The notes below the pieces were generated by a model that worked only from the letters and a program-made list of their open reading frames with translations, searched no databases and was not told the DNA's origin. 64,000 nt of DNA from Pectobacterium cacticida (GTDB taxonomy: Bacteria; Pseudomonadota; Gammaproteobacteria; Enterobacterales; Enterobacteriaceae): NCBI RefSeq assembly GCF_036885195.1, contig NZ_CP133656.1:992001-1056000 (forward strand), in the 5' to 3' direction. The translations under genes and the position numbers were made by a program. Positions within the stretch are counted from its first letter, which is position 1, and each line of letters opens with the position of its first letter. This document shows, in pieces, positions 24,595 to 35,696 of this stretch.

Positions 24595-25977
24595 ATGCGT
24601 AGTGGTCTTGCTCTGTCATTGATGGCTTCCTGCATCACGCTGGGTATCCAGCCTGGATCGGCTCAGGCTGCCAGTTCAGTAAAATTCCCGGATAAAATCT
24701 GTGATGTCACGCAATATGGGGCCGAAGGTCACCGTCTACAGATCGCACTGAATACCGATGCCTTCCAGAAAGCAATTGATGATTGTGCCGCCGCCGGAGG
24801 CGGCACGGTACATGTTCCGCGCGGTAACTATCTGGTCGACCCGTTGTTCCTGAAAAGCAACATTAGGCTGAACTTGGCAAAAGATGCGACTATCGTGGCA
24901 TCGACCGAAGTCGCGGCCTATCGCGCGACGGAAAAAACCAAGTATGCTGAAGCGGAAAATGGTTGGCTTCCCTTTATCAGCATTGCCGACGCACAGAATG
25001 TGGCCATCACCGGTCAGGGGACGATTGACGGGCAGGGCGCCGTCTGGTGGGAACGCTGGCGTGAGAATATCCGTGCAACGGGCAAAAAAGGCGGAACCGA
25101 TCGCCCCCGCCTGATTTATATCAAAAGTTCCAGCAACGTACTGGTGGATGGCGTCACGCTCACCCATTCCCCAAGCTTTCACGTTGTGATGCGTTATTCG
25201 CACGATGTGGATGTGAACGGCACACGTATTCTGTCGCCGTGGCATGCGCCAAATACCGACGCGATCGATCCCATTGACAGCCAGAATATTCGAATCACTA
25301 ACAATTATATCGACTGTAATGACGATCATATCGCGATAAAAGCTGAGAAACCGGATAGCCGTTTCCCGAATGGCGTCGTGGATAATATCTATATCGCCAA
25401 CAACGTATTAAAGCAGGGGCGTGGTATTTCCATCGGTAGCGAAACCTCCGGCGGGGTAAATAACGTGCTGGTCGAAAACAACCAGTTCGAAGGATCTATG
25501 TACGGTATTCGTATTAAAACCCCTCGCGGTAAAGGCGGCGAAGTGAAAAACATCACCTATCGAAATACTAAAATGGTGGATGTTGAAATACCGTTGGTCT
25601 TTGCCGCTTATTATAAAGCCGCGCCAATTGTGCAGTCAGAGGTAGATAAGATGCTCGCTGAAGGCGGATTCACGATGGGGGAGCAGATCTACCCGCCGGA
25701 CACCGATCCAAAGCAACCGTTTGATCAATACAAGACACCGCATTTTAGTCATGTCACCATTGAAAATCTGGAGTCTACCGGCAAGACCAAAGCGGCGGCA
25801 TATATTATCGGTGTACCGGAAGCGCCGCTCAGTGGCTTCCACTTTGATAACGTGCGTATTGATGCGGATAAAGGGATGCGCGTCAGGAATGCTGAACTGC
25901 AAACCAAGGGGTTGACGCTGAATGTGAAAGAAGGCCCGACAATGCAATTGGAAAAAGGGGCAATAGTCGATCGGTAA
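24595..25977 (+). CDS. Secreted GH28 polygalacturonase
   Basis: 460 residues with a signal peptide (MRSGLALSLMASCITLGIQP, cleavage near AQA). It folds as a pectin-degrading parallel beta-helix. The GH28 acids are present: D222 in NTDAIDP and D243-D244 in NDDHIAIK; R306 and K308 give the RIK motif. The usual GHG is replaced by G275-R276-G277, so the conserved histidine is missing. GGGGGT five bases upstream fixes the start. It would cleave polygalacturonate in plant cell walls, and whether endo or exo is unclear; PehN/PehX-type enzymes are possible relatives. It is a single gene inserted between yjiA and ybaK. Confidence 0.88.
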   Translation: MRSGLALSLMASCITLGIQPGSAQAASSVKFPDKICDVTQYGAEGHRLQIALNTDAFQKAIDDCAAAGGGTVHVPRGNYLVDPLFLKSNIRLNLAKDATIVASTEVAAYRATEKTKYAEAENGWLPFISIADAQNVAITGQGTIDGQGAVWWERWRENIRATGKKGGTDRPRLIYIKSSSNVLVDGVTLTHSPSFHVVMRYSHDVDVNGTRILSPWHAPNTDAIDPIDSQNIRITNNYIDCNDDHIAIKAEKPDSRFPNGVVDNIYIANNVLKQGRGISIGSETSGGVNNVLVENNQFEGSMYGIRIKTPRGKGGEVKNITYRNTKMVDVEIPLVFAAYYKAAPIVQSEVDKMLAEGGFTMGEQIYPPDTDPKQPFDQYKTPHFSHVTIENLESTGKTKAAAYIIGVPEAPLSGFHFDNVRIDADKGMRVRNAELQTKGLTLNVKEGPTMQLEKGAIVDR

Positions 25978-26083
25978 CTGATTATGAAGCGGTAGCCGGG
26001 GACGCACTGGCCGTGGAGTCCTCTGCTACCTGCTTCTTTTTCAGACACGTACTCTACTGTGGATGTGCGTTTAACCGCGGGCA

Positions 26084-26563
26084 TTAATCATGCTTGGCAA
26101 TCTCGGCGAAGGTGGCGCTTAGCAGTCGCGCCAGATCGTTCGCCGACAACTCAATGTCCAACCCACGTTTGCCGCCGGAAATGAAAATAGTGTCGAACTG
26201 GCGTGCCTGCTCATCAATCACGGTCGGTAGCCGTTTTTTTTGCCCCAGTGGGCTGATGCCACCTACCAGATAACCCGTTACGCGCTGAGCAATAATAGGA
26301 TCGGCCATATCGGCTTTTTTGGCCGACAATGCCCGAGCAACTTTTTTAAGGTCCAGCATGCCAGCAACCGGCGTAACCGCTACAGCGAGATTCTTCGCGT
26401 CACCATTCAGCGAGACGAGCAGTGTTTTATAAACCTGCTCCTTGTTTAGCCCTAGTTTTATTGCCGCTTCTTCGCCAAAGTTGGTGACATCGCTGTCATG
26501 GTGATAGCTGTGTAACGTAAACGCGACCTTATTTTTTTCGAGCAGATTGACTGCGGGTGTCAT
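26084..26563 (-). CDS. ybaK: YbaK, Cys-tRNA(Pro) deacylase
   Basis: 159 residues, the E. coli length, starting MTPAVNLLEKNKVAFTLHSY. The YbaK/ProX fold contains the conserved lysine in QVYKTLLVSL, and GGISPLGQKKRLPTVID is the family signature. It removes cysteine from mischarged tRNA(Pro), in trans to ProRS. It lies downstream of ybaP with a terminator-like stem between them. In E. coli the sRNA ChiX is encoded in this gap; the 62 bases here hold only a hairpin. Confidence 0.95.
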   Translation of the reverse strand: MTPAVNLLEKNKVAFTLHSYHHDSDVTNFGEEAAIKLGLNKEQVYKTLLVSLNGDAKNLAVAVTPVAGMLDLKKVARALSAKKADMADPIIAQRVTGYLVGGISPLGQKKRLPTVIDEQARQFDTIFISGGKRGLDIELSANDLARLLSATFAEIAKHD

Positions 26564-26590
26564 GATTTCATTCTCCTTACCCCTTTGAAA

Positions 26591-26614
26591 GACGGCACGC
26601 TTCTGGGTGCCGTC
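26591..26614 (-). terminator. ybaP terminator
   Basis: GACGGCAC at 26591-26598 pairs with GTGCCGTC at 26607-26614, with an 8-base loop. Reading leftward the stem is followed by TTTC. Confidence 0.6.
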
Positions 26615-26625
26615 ATCATGTATTT

Positions 26626-27444
26626 TTACTGAGAGGCTGGATGGGCGTTTCTGAGCAGCGAGGGTAGATTCTCATCGCCATACAGATGCAGCGCACCGAC
26701 AGCCACAACGTAGTTACCCGGCGGTAGCGTTTGAAGCTGTTGTTGCCAGCGACGATTGCGCTGTCCCATTAATAAGTCGGCCATTTCATTGCTGAACGTT
26801 GCTGGAATATCCGGCTGATAGTCGCCGGGTTTGTTGTCAAGCCACCAACCGACCATCGTTTGAAGTAGACGAGCATTGATGTCCCAATGTTTGAGGGTGT
26901 CCTCCAACAGTGACAGGCCGCCGTGCGGCAACTGCTGTAGTAGATCAACCTGCGTTTGCTGCCCTTCCAACTCGATAATCTGAACGCCGAAAGATTTTGC
27001 GGCATTAATTAACTGATAATCGATGCCGTTATCAGGGCGTAACCCCAGAAACTGAGCCTGCCTCGCCTGCAACATTAGCGCAGCTTGCCAGCTCGGTAGC
27101 GTATCGATATTACTGATATCATACGCGAGCGAAACGCAAATTTTCTGCAACCGGCGGTAGTTTTCCGGGCTGAGACGCTGAATAAGGGGCTGCTCAGCGT
27201 CACTATATTGAAAAGGCGATATCGTATCAGAGATATCGGCTTCAACAATGAGCGCGGTTGCCTGGCGGAGTCGCTGTAACAACGCATCGGGCAGGGGTGC
27301 CATATCCTGACTTCCCATATGAATGCTGCCCACCAGATGCAACTGTCGTTCATTGGCGAGCTGTATGTCTATGGCCGGGTAGGCATAGGTCAGCGGTGAA
27401 ATAATGCCAAGAAAAGTCGCGATGCTGCGCAGCAGTTGCCTCAT
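26626..27444 (-). CDS. ybaP: YbaP, TraB/GumN-family protein
   Basis: 272 residues with a hydrophobic N-terminus (MRQLLRSIATFLGIISPLTY) that looks like a signal peptide or anchor. LVGSIHMGSQDMAPLP is the TraB/GumN start motif, and VAVGALHLYGDENLPSLL gives the C-terminal GxxH part. The family is proposed to be metal-dependent proteases or peptide binders; no function is established for YbaP. It lies between copA and ybaK as in E. coli. Confidence 0.92.
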   Translation of the reverse strand: MRQLLRSIATFLGIISPLTYAYPAIDIQLANERQLHLVGSIHMGSQDMAPLPDALLQRLRQATALIVEADISDTISPFQYSDAEQPLIQRLSPENYRRLQKICVSLAYDISNIDTLPSWQAALMLQARQAQFLGLRPDNGIDYQLINAAKSFGVQIIELEGQQTQVDLLQQLPHGGLSLLEDTLKHWDINARLLQTMVGWWLDNKPGDYQPDIPATFSNEMADLLMGQRNRRWQQQLQTLPPGNYVVAVGALHLYGDENLPSLLRNAHPASQ

Positions 27445-27555
27445 GGATTCCGTCTCCTGATAGGGGATAACTATGCTAAACGTTAGAGGCGAAACAATAC
27501 AAGGTATACCGGCAGCTGCATTAACGTGGCGTTGTAAGAAGATAATGCAGCGAGG

Positions 27556-27573
27556 CGCCCCTTTCCAGGGGCG
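27556..27573 (-). terminator. possible copA terminator
   Basis: CGCCCCT at 27556-27562 and AGGGGCG at 27567-27573 form a 7-bp stem with a TTCC loop just after the copA stop. No T-run follows. Confidence 0.4.
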
Positions 27574-27579
27574 TAGTGG

Positions 27580-30300
<2,721 letters not shown>

Positions 30301-30375
30301 GATAATTTTCTCCCGCAATCGTCATCGGTGGTGAAAGGCGTTGACCGCCGATCCGATTTCCACTAGTTATTGGGT

Positions 30376-30406
30376 AAGGTAAACCTTCCAGTAAGGGTAA
30401 GGTCAA
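30376..30406 (-). promoter_or_regulatory. CueR-controlled copA promoter
   Basis: Reading leftward, -35 TTGACC (30406-30401) and -10 TACCTT (30381-30376) are 19 bases apart, the long spacer typical of MerR-family promoters. A dyad between ACCTTCC (30383-30389) and AAGGT (30399-30403) lies in the spacer. It closely resembles the E. coli copA promoter. Confidence 0.85.
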
Positions 30407-30415
30407 GGGGAAATC

Positions 30416-30820
30416 ATGAATATCAGTGATGTTGCGAAAAAAACGGGACTGAGCAATAAAACTATTCGTTTTTATGAAGAAAAGTCGCTATTGACGCCAC
30501 CGCGACGTTCTGAAAAGGGTTACCGTCGCTATAATGATCATCACGTTGAAGAGCTAACGCTGCTACGTCAGGCGCGTCAGGTGGGTTTTAATCTGGATAA
30601 GTGCCGGGAACTGGTGATGTTATTTAACGATCCTCGGCGGCGGAGTGCGGATGTTAAAGCACGTACCTTGCAAAAAGTGCAGGAAATTGAGAAGCACATT
30701 GAAGAATTGCAAGCAATGCGCGAACAGTTGCTGGCGCTGGCTGAGCAGTGCCCCGGTGACGGCAGTGCGGAATGCCCGATAATCAATAACCTAGCGGGCT
30801 GTTGCCGACGGCCTGCGTAG
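30416..30820 (+). CDS. cueR: CueR, MerR-family copper-responsive activator
   Basis: 134 residues starting MNISDVAKKTGLSNKTIRFYEEKSLL. The winged helix-turn-helix spans residues 1-70, followed by a dimerisation helix (RTLQKVQEIEKHIEELQAMR). The metal loop C112-PGDGSAE-C120 binds Cu(I) with two cysteines. CCRR near the C-terminus is also conserved. It activates copA and probably other copper genes by twisting the 19-base spacer. It diverges from copA, whereas in E. coli copA and cueR are separated by two genes. Confidence 0.97.
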   Translation: MNISDVAKKTGLSNKTIRFYEEKSLLTPPRRSEKGYRRYNDHHVEELTLLRQARQVGFNLDKCRELVMLFNDPRRRSADVKARTLQKVQEIEKHIEELQAMREQLLALAEQCPGDGSAECPIINNLAGCCRRPA

Positions 30821-30828
30821 GCAACAGC
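30798..30828 (+). terminator. possible cueR terminator overlapping its stop
   Basis: GCTGTTGCC at 30798-30806 pairs perfectly with GGCAACAGC at 30820-30828 around a 13-base loop. It spans the cueR stop codon, between the convergent cueR and ybbJ. There is no T-run. Confidence 0.45.
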
Positions 30829-30865
30829 GTAATTATTATCAAGGTGAAAGGCTAGCCCAGTATCG

Positions 30866-31321
30866 CTATCGCTCAGTCGGACGTACATGTAGCGTGATAC
30901 CATCAATGGCAATCACTTCCACAGAGGTACCGGCCGGCAAGTTCTGCTCTGCTTTCACGCGCCAACTGCTGTCGCCGATGTTAACCCGGCCGAAACCGTT
31001 GGTTATTGGCTCGGTCAAGGTGGCGCGTAGCCCGATCATTTGTTTCCCACGTTGATTGAGCGTAGAAGAGGGGAGTGATTGTGTCCGCTTACGCAGCCAA
31101 TACCACCACAGCAGGGCCGTGGCGATAGTCAGGATGGCGAAAATCGTTCCCTGCCACGCCCAACCTAGCGGCATCACCCACGTGAGCACTCCGACCAACA
31201 CGGCGGCTAAACCGCTCCACAGTAGATAACCACTGGCGCCCAGCATTTCGGCGGCTAACAGCAGGCCACCGAGTGACAGCCAGAACCAGTGCGCATTTTC
31301 CATCACCAGTTCACTGCCCAT
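30866..31321 (-). CDS. ybbJ: YbbJ, NfeD-like inner-membrane protein
   Basis: 151 residues with three predicted helices (WFWLSLGGLLLAAEMLGASG, LLWSGLAAVLVGVLTWVMPL and a third near 60-75). A C-terminal OB-like soluble domain follows, with GDSSWRVKAEQNLPAGTSVEVIAIDGITL, typical of NfeD proteins. NfeD and SPFH proteins are usually encoded and act together in membrane organisation. Its start overlaps the end of qmcA by 11 bases, so the two are coupled. M7 is an alternative start. Confidence 0.93.
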   Translation of the reverse strand: MGSELVMENAHWFWLSLGGLLLAAEMLGASGYLLWSGLAAVLVGVLTWVMPLGWAWQGTIFAILTIATALLWWYWLRKRTQSLPSSTLNQRGKQMIGLRATLTEPITNGFGRVNIGDSSWRVKAEQNLPAGTSVEVIAIDGITLHVRPTER

Positions 31322-32234
31322 TATTACTCCGGCTATTTTGGCTGTCTTTAATCAGTTCCGTGATCCCGCCGATCGCACCCATCAGATTGCTGGCTTCCAA
31401 CGGCATCATAATCACTTTACTGTTATTAGAAGAACCGATTTGCTGCAAGGCATCGGTATATTTCTGCGCGACAAAATAGTTAATCGCCTGAATATTTCCT
31501 GCGGCGATAGCTTCAGAAACCATCTTGGTAGCCTGAGCCTCGGCTTGTGCCGCACGTTCACGCGCTTCCGCCTCCAGGAAAGCGGATTGACGCAGCCCTT
31601 CTGCTTTCAGGATCTGCGCCTGTTTTTCTCCCTCGGCTTTGAGGATCGCTGCCTGACGTACCCCTTCGGCTTCCAAGATATCGGCACGTTTATTACGTTC
31701 GGCCTTCATCTGCGCGTTCATCGCGGCAATCAGTTCGGCTGGTGGGCGAACGTCACGAATTTCAATACGGGTGATTTTAATGCCCCACGGATTCGTGGCC
31801 TCATCAACGATGTGCAACAGCCGAGTATTAATGCTATCGCGTTGAGACAGCATCTCATCCAGTTCCATCGACCCTAAAACGGTACGGATATTGGTCATCG
31901 TCAGGTTGACGATGGCCTGTTCTAAATTGCTGACTTCGTAGGCGGCCTGCGCCGGATCGATAACCTGAATAAAACACACGGCATCGATAGTCACGTTGGC
32001 GTTATCTTTTGAAATGACTTCCTGCGAGGGAATATCCAGCACCTGTTCCATCATATTAATTTTGCGGCCAACGCGATCCATAAACGGTACAACCAAATTA
32101 AGCCCCGGCATCAGCGTCTTGGTATAGCGACCAAACCGCTCTACAGTCCATTGGTATCCCTGAGGTACGATTTTGATGCCTGACCAGACGATGATAAGCG
32201 CAACAAAAATCAAAATGGGAATGACGGTGAGCAT
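31311..32234 (-). CDS. qmcA: QmcA (YbbK), SPFH/stomatin-like membrane protein
   Basis: 307 residues: an N-terminal anchor (MLTVIPILIFVALIIVWSGI), an SPFH domain (VPQGYQWTVERFGRY ... ITRIEIRDVRPPAELIAAMN) and a long alanine- and glutamate-rich coiled coil (residues about 175-250) with repeated AEGxxQ. E. coli QmcA resembles HflK/HflC and associates with FtsH. It forms a two-gene unit with ybbJ. In E. coli fetAB and cnoX come next; here the neighbour is a chemoreceptor gene. Confidence 0.95.
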   Translation of the reverse strand: MLTVIPILIFVALIIVWSGIKIVPQGYQWTVERFGRYTKTLMPGLNLVVPFMDRVGRKINMMEQVLDIPSQEVISKDNANVTIDAVCFIQVIDPAQAAYEVSNLEQAIVNLTMTNIRTVLGSMELDEMLSQRDSINTRLLHIVDEATNPWGIKITRIEIRDVRPPAELIAAMNAQMKAERNKRADILEAEGVRQAAILKAEGEKQAQILKAEGLRQSAFLEAEARERAAQAEAQATKMVSEAIAAGNIQAINYFVAQKYTDALQQIGSSNNSKVIMMPLEASNLMGAIGGITELIKDSQNSRSNNGQ

Positions 32235-32354
32235 AGTATTAACCTCTATATATGATGGTTTTCGTTAGTGTCCCAGAGAGAATTAGACAAGAATGTATTA
32301 CGTTACCGATTCTAGCGCCATCCGTAGCTAAAACCTATCGTTGGCTTTAACGAC

Positions 32355-32380
32355 AGCCGACCGGCCTTCGCCGATCGGCT
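32355..32380 (-). terminator. possible terminator of the chemoreceptor gene
   Basis: AGCCGA-C-CGGC at 32355-32365 pairs with GCCG-A-TCGGCT at 32370-32380 around CTTC. It lies about 30 bases past the stop, with a short T-rich tail reading leftward. Confidence 0.45.
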
Positions 32381-32410
32381 AAAGAATGAAGGTAAAAGAT
32401 CAAGCAGAAG

Positions 32411-34027
32411 TCAGCTACCGTGTTGGCTTGTTGCCGGCGGCAATCCTGCCAATAGGGGTTGCGGCGCGTTGAGGGGATGAGGAGCGCTGGCGGTATCAGC
32501 CAGCACAAAAGTGGCAACGGATGCCGACAATTGCTGAGCAAGATCTTGCAGGGATTGCGTGGCCGCCGCCGATTGCTCGACTAATGACACATTCTGCTGT
32601 GTGGCGTGGTCAATTTGGCCGACAGCAATATTGACCTGATTGATACCCTCGCTTTGCTCTTGGCTGGCACGTGCGATTTCATTCATAATTTGGCCGACGC
32701 TGGCCGCATTTTTGACCAGTGAACCGATTGACGATTCTGCGGTTTCTACCATCTCCATCCCTTCATGGATTTTATTCACAGAGTCATCAATGAGTGCTTT
32801 AATTTCTTTGGCGGCTAATGCGCTGCGCTGCGCCAGGCTGCGCACTTCGCTCGCGACGACGGCGAACCCACGCCCCTGCTCGCCAGCTCTGGCAGCCTCA
32901 ACGGCCGCGTTGAGCGCCAGGATATTAGTTTGAAATGCGATGCCATCAATCGTGCCGATAATATCCACCATACGTCGCGATGCATCGCTAATGGCGCGCA
33001 TTTTTTCTGTCGCTTGTTTCATCGTTTTAGTACTGTTAAGCATATCCTTTTCAGCTTCTGACGCGAGAATGTCGGCACGATGAGTATTGTCGGCGGTATT
33101 TTTCAGCGTCGCGGTTAATTGCTCCATGGAAGCCACGGTTTCTTCCAACGCGCTGGCCTGGTGTTCTGTGCGAGCTGATAGATCGCTATTTCCCGCGCTT
33201 AATTGTGATGTCGCGGTAGAAATTGCACCAGCGCAATCTCGAACCTGACTGACAATACGTCGCAGGTTGGCCGTCATATTATTTAATTCATTAAGTAAAA
33301 TCCCGGCTTCATCTTTCGTTGTACTTTGGAGAGAATGCGTCAGATTTCCTTTTGCGACGTGTTGCGCCTGATGTAATGCCTGCGTTAATGGTGGAATGAT
33401 ACTGCGAATGACGAGATGGGAAATGATAAAACTTAAAATCCCCCCGGCTACAATAATAGATAAAAGTAATAACTTAGCTGAGTTATATTTATCATGCACG
33501 CCGTTTTCTGATTGGATCATTCTGTTATTCGATTCACTAATAAACTGTTCAGCGAGCGATTTTAGCTTTGCGCCAAGTGGCCAGGTCACATTTAATGCCT
33601 GGTCACGTAGCCGGGCTTCATTACCCACCTTAGCATCCTGAAGTAAGCGGTCACTCGATTGAGAGAAGGCTTGATATGCCTTTTTTAGTTCAGCTAATTT
33701 GTTGTTGAGTTCCGAGTCATTGGCTACCAAATGCTGTAATTGGCTTAATTTTTCGGCTAGGTTGCCACGATGTTTCTTAATTGTTTCAATCGTCGTATCA
33801 ATGTCTTCCTGCTTTTCATAGATAAAGAGAGCGGATTGTTCAACGAATACGTTATTTATTTCACTAATCGCGGCATTGGCATAAGCCGTAGTGGGATACA
33901 GCGTTTGAACAATCTTTTCTATCTGATGATTAAAGCTAGATAAGTTAATGGTTGAAATAATTCCAACAATGATGACGAGTAACATCCCTGAACTAAATCC
34001 AGTATTTAACTTCGTCCTTATTCTCAT
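32411..34027 (-). CDS. Methyl-accepting chemotaxis protein, substrate unknown
   Basis: 538 residues. The first membrane helix is near 10-30, then a periplasmic four-helix-bundle sensor (residues about 35-185) with no recognisable ligand pocket. A second helix lies at about 187-210 (LLLLSIIVAGGILSFIISHL) and a HAMP domain follows (PPLTQALHQAQHVAKGNLTH). The signalling hairpin tip reads IDGIAFQTNILALNAAVEAARAGEQGRGFAVVASEVR. The C-terminus ends TSQHGS, without the NWETF-type CheR tether of Tar and Tsr. The first half is AT-richer than neighbouring genes. Soft-rot bacteria carry many such receptors, so accessory origin is plausible. Confidence 0.93.
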   Translation of the reverse strand: MRIRTKLNTGFSSGMLLVIIVGIISTINLSSFNHQIEKIVQTLYPTTAYANAAISEINNVFVEQSALFIYEKQEDIDTTIETIKKHRGNLAEKLSQLQHLVANDSELNNKLAELKKAYQAFSQSSDRLLQDAKVGNEARLRDQALNVTWPLGAKLKSLAEQFISESNNRMIQSENGVHDKYNSAKLLLLSIIVAGGILSFIISHLVIRSIIPPLTQALHQAQHVAKGNLTHSLQSTTKDEAGILLNELNNMTANLRRIVSQVRDCAGAISTATSQLSAGNSDLSARTEHQASALEETVASMEQLTATLKNTADNTHRADILASEAEKDMLNSTKTMKQATEKMRAISDASRRMVDIIGTIDGIAFQTNILALNAAVEAARAGEQGRGFAVVASEVRSLAQRSALAAKEIKALIDDSVNKIHEGMEMVETAESSIGSLVKNAASVGQIMNEIARASQEQSEGINQVNIAVGQIDHATQQNVSLVEQSAAATQSLQDLAQQLSASVATFVLADTASAPHPLNAPQPLLAGLPPATSQHGS

Positions 34028-34175
34028 GTGATATATCCTTTTTGCTATATATAATCAGTATTTTAAAATTATATTATTTCCTTATTTGGGGAAGGGGAAA
34101 AATAACCCAATAGTCGGGCTGATTCAATGGAATAATCTTCACGCGCGGGAGTTAGCAATATAAAACGTGGTTCGG

Positions 34176-34436
34176 TTATAGATCGAGTTCAATGTCGCCC
34201 TGAGGTCGACAGCAGCAAGGAAGGATTTCATCCGGCTGGATACAGGCCAGTGGGGGGTGGCGATAGGCGACATTGCCTTTTATCAGGCGTAACCGACAGG
34301 AACCGCAATAGCCGGAACGACACTGATATTCAATGTTGACCTGATTAGATTCCAGCACATCCAGTAGGGAGCGTCCGTCATCCGTGCAGGGAAACTGCGC
34401 ACCGGATGTGCGCAGTACGATCGTTGGAATGCTCAT
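34176..34436 (-). CDS. yfaE: YfaE, 2Fe-2S ferredoxin for NrdB maintenance
   Basis: 86 residues with the plant-type ferredoxin cysteine pattern C39-x4-C44-x2-C47 (CRSGYCGSC) and the C74-76 triplet (LPCCCRPQGDIEL), as in E. coli YfaE. It supplies electrons for assembly and repair of the diferric-tyrosyl cofactor of NrdB. It begins three bases after the nrdB stop and so is the last gene of nrdAB-yfaE. Confidence 0.95.
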   Translation of the reverse strand: MSIPTIVLRTSGAQFPCTDDGRSLLDVLESNQVNIEYQCRSGYCGSCRLRLIKGNVAYRHPPLACIQPDEILPCCCRPQGDIELDL

Positions 34437-34439
34437 AGG

Positions 34440-35570
34440 TTACAATTGGAAATCGCTCAGATCGTCATCGCTGATCTCTGAATCGATCTGGCCGACCAAA
34501 TAAGAGCTGACTTCGACTTCTTGCGGGGCGACCTGCACGTTATCAGAAACCAGCCAGGCATTGATCCAGGGAATAGGGTTGGTGCGCGTCTGGAAGGGCA
34601 GCGGTAGCCCAACCGCCTGCATGCGAATGTTGGTAATGTATTCCACATATTGGCAGAGAATATCTTTGTTCAGGCCAATCATCGAACCATCGCGAAACAG
34701 ATATTCCGCCCACTCTTTTTCTTGCTGGGCGGCGAGCACGAAAAGGTCGTAACACTCTTGCTGACATTCCTCGGCAATTTGCGCCATTTCCGGGTCGTCA
34801 TGGCCAGAGCGCATCAGGTTTAGCATGTGTTGCGTGCCGGTCAAATGCAACGCTTCATCACGGGCGATCAGCTTGATAATTTTCGCGTTGCCTTCCATCA
34901 GTTCGCGTTCCGCAAAAGCAAACGAGCAGGCGAAACTGACATAGAAGCGAATGGCTTCCAGCGCGTTTACGCTCATCAGGCACAGATACAACTGTTTCTT
35001 TAAGGCATGCAGATCGACGGTCACACTTTTACCATTGACCTGATGCGTGCCTTCGCCCAGCAGATGGTAGTAGCCGGTAAGTTCGATCAGCGAATCATAG
35101 TAGCCAGAGATGTCCTTGGCGCGTTTTAGAATCTCTTCGTTAGTTACGATATCGTCAAACACCAACGATGGATCGTTCACGATGTTACGAATGATGTGCG
35201 TGTAAGAACGTGAGTGAATGGTTTCTGAGAAAGCCCAGGTTTCGACCCAGGTTTCCAGCTCAGGGATGGAAATCAGCGGCAGCAACGCGACGTTCGGGCT
35301 CCGCCCCTGAATTGAATCCAGCAGCGTTTGATATTTCAGGTTACTGATAAAGATATGTTTTTCATGCTCAGGCAGCGCCTGATAGTCGATGCGATCGCGT
35401 GATACGTCGACCTCTTCCGGGCGCCAGAAAAAAGACAATTGCTTTTCGATCAGCTTTTCAAAAATTTCGTACTTTTGCTGGTCGAAGCGTGCGACGTTAA
35501 CCGACTGACCGAAGAACATGGGTTCAAGCAACTGGTCATTTTTATTTTGTGAAAATGTGGTATAGGCCAT
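34440..35570 (-). CDS. nrdB: Ribonucleotide reductase class Ia, beta subunit
   Basis: 376 residues, the E. coli length, starting MAYTTFSQNKNDQLLEPMFF. Iron ligands and radical region are recognisable: EHEKHIFISNLKYQTLLDS with the helix holding the tyrosyl radical, FSETIHSRSYTHI, and ARDEALHLTGTQHML. The conserved C-terminal tail ends EISDDDLSDFQL and docks on NrdA. It makes the tyrosyl radical for dNTP synthesis. GGGAGA precedes the start. It is second in the operon, separated from nrdA by 126 bases with two hairpins. Confidence 0.97.
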   Translation of the reverse strand: MAYTTFSQNKNDQLLEPMFFGQSVNVARFDQQKYEIFEKLIEKQLSFFWRPEEVDVSRDRIDYQALPEHEKHIFISNLKYQTLLDSIQGRSPNVALLPLISIPELETWVETWAFSETIHSRSYTHIIRNIVNDPSLVFDDIVTNEEILKRAKDISGYYDSLIELTGYYHLLGEGTHQVNGKSVTVDLHALKKQLYLCLMSVNALEAIRFYVSFACSFAFAERELMEGNAKIIKLIARDEALHLTGTQHMLNLMRSGHDDPEMAQIAEECQQECYDLFVLAAQQEKEWAEYLFRDGSMIGLNKDILCQYVEYITNIRMQAVGLPLPFQTRTNPIPWINAWLVSDNVQVAPQEVEVSSYLVGQIDSEISDDDLSDFQL

Positions 35571-35582
35571 AAATCTCTCCCA

Positions 35583-35648
35583 AAAAATGCCGGGGCATTT
35601 TTCAATGTCGCGGCGGCAATCCCGCTGGGGGCGGGCAGGGACGCCCGC
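35583..35648 (-). other. two hairpins in the nrdA-nrdB intergenic region
   Basis: AAAAATGCC at 35583-35591 pairs with GGCATTTTT at 35594-35602, with A- and T-tracts that make it terminator-like in both directions. GCGGGC at 35631-35636 pairs with GCCCGC at 35643-35648. Both lie between co-directional nrdA and nrdB, the first directly upstream of the nrdB ribosome-binding site. Confidence 0.65.
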
Positions 35649-35696
35649 AATAAATAAAAGGAATAAAAGGCAGTATTGCCGTCTTTTGTTTTTGGC

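Noticed and set aside
26564..26625. Search for the sRNA ChiX between ybaP and ybaK, where E. coli encodes it
   Set aside because: Only 62 bases with a GACGGCAC/GTGCCGTC stem; the conserved ChiX target-pairing region and its terminator are not visible.
34028..34175. Sigma-28 flagellar promoter for the chemoreceptor gene
   Set aside because: I looked for TAAA-N15-GCCGATAA on the minus strand and found only a poor GCCCGACT-like string without a matching -35.
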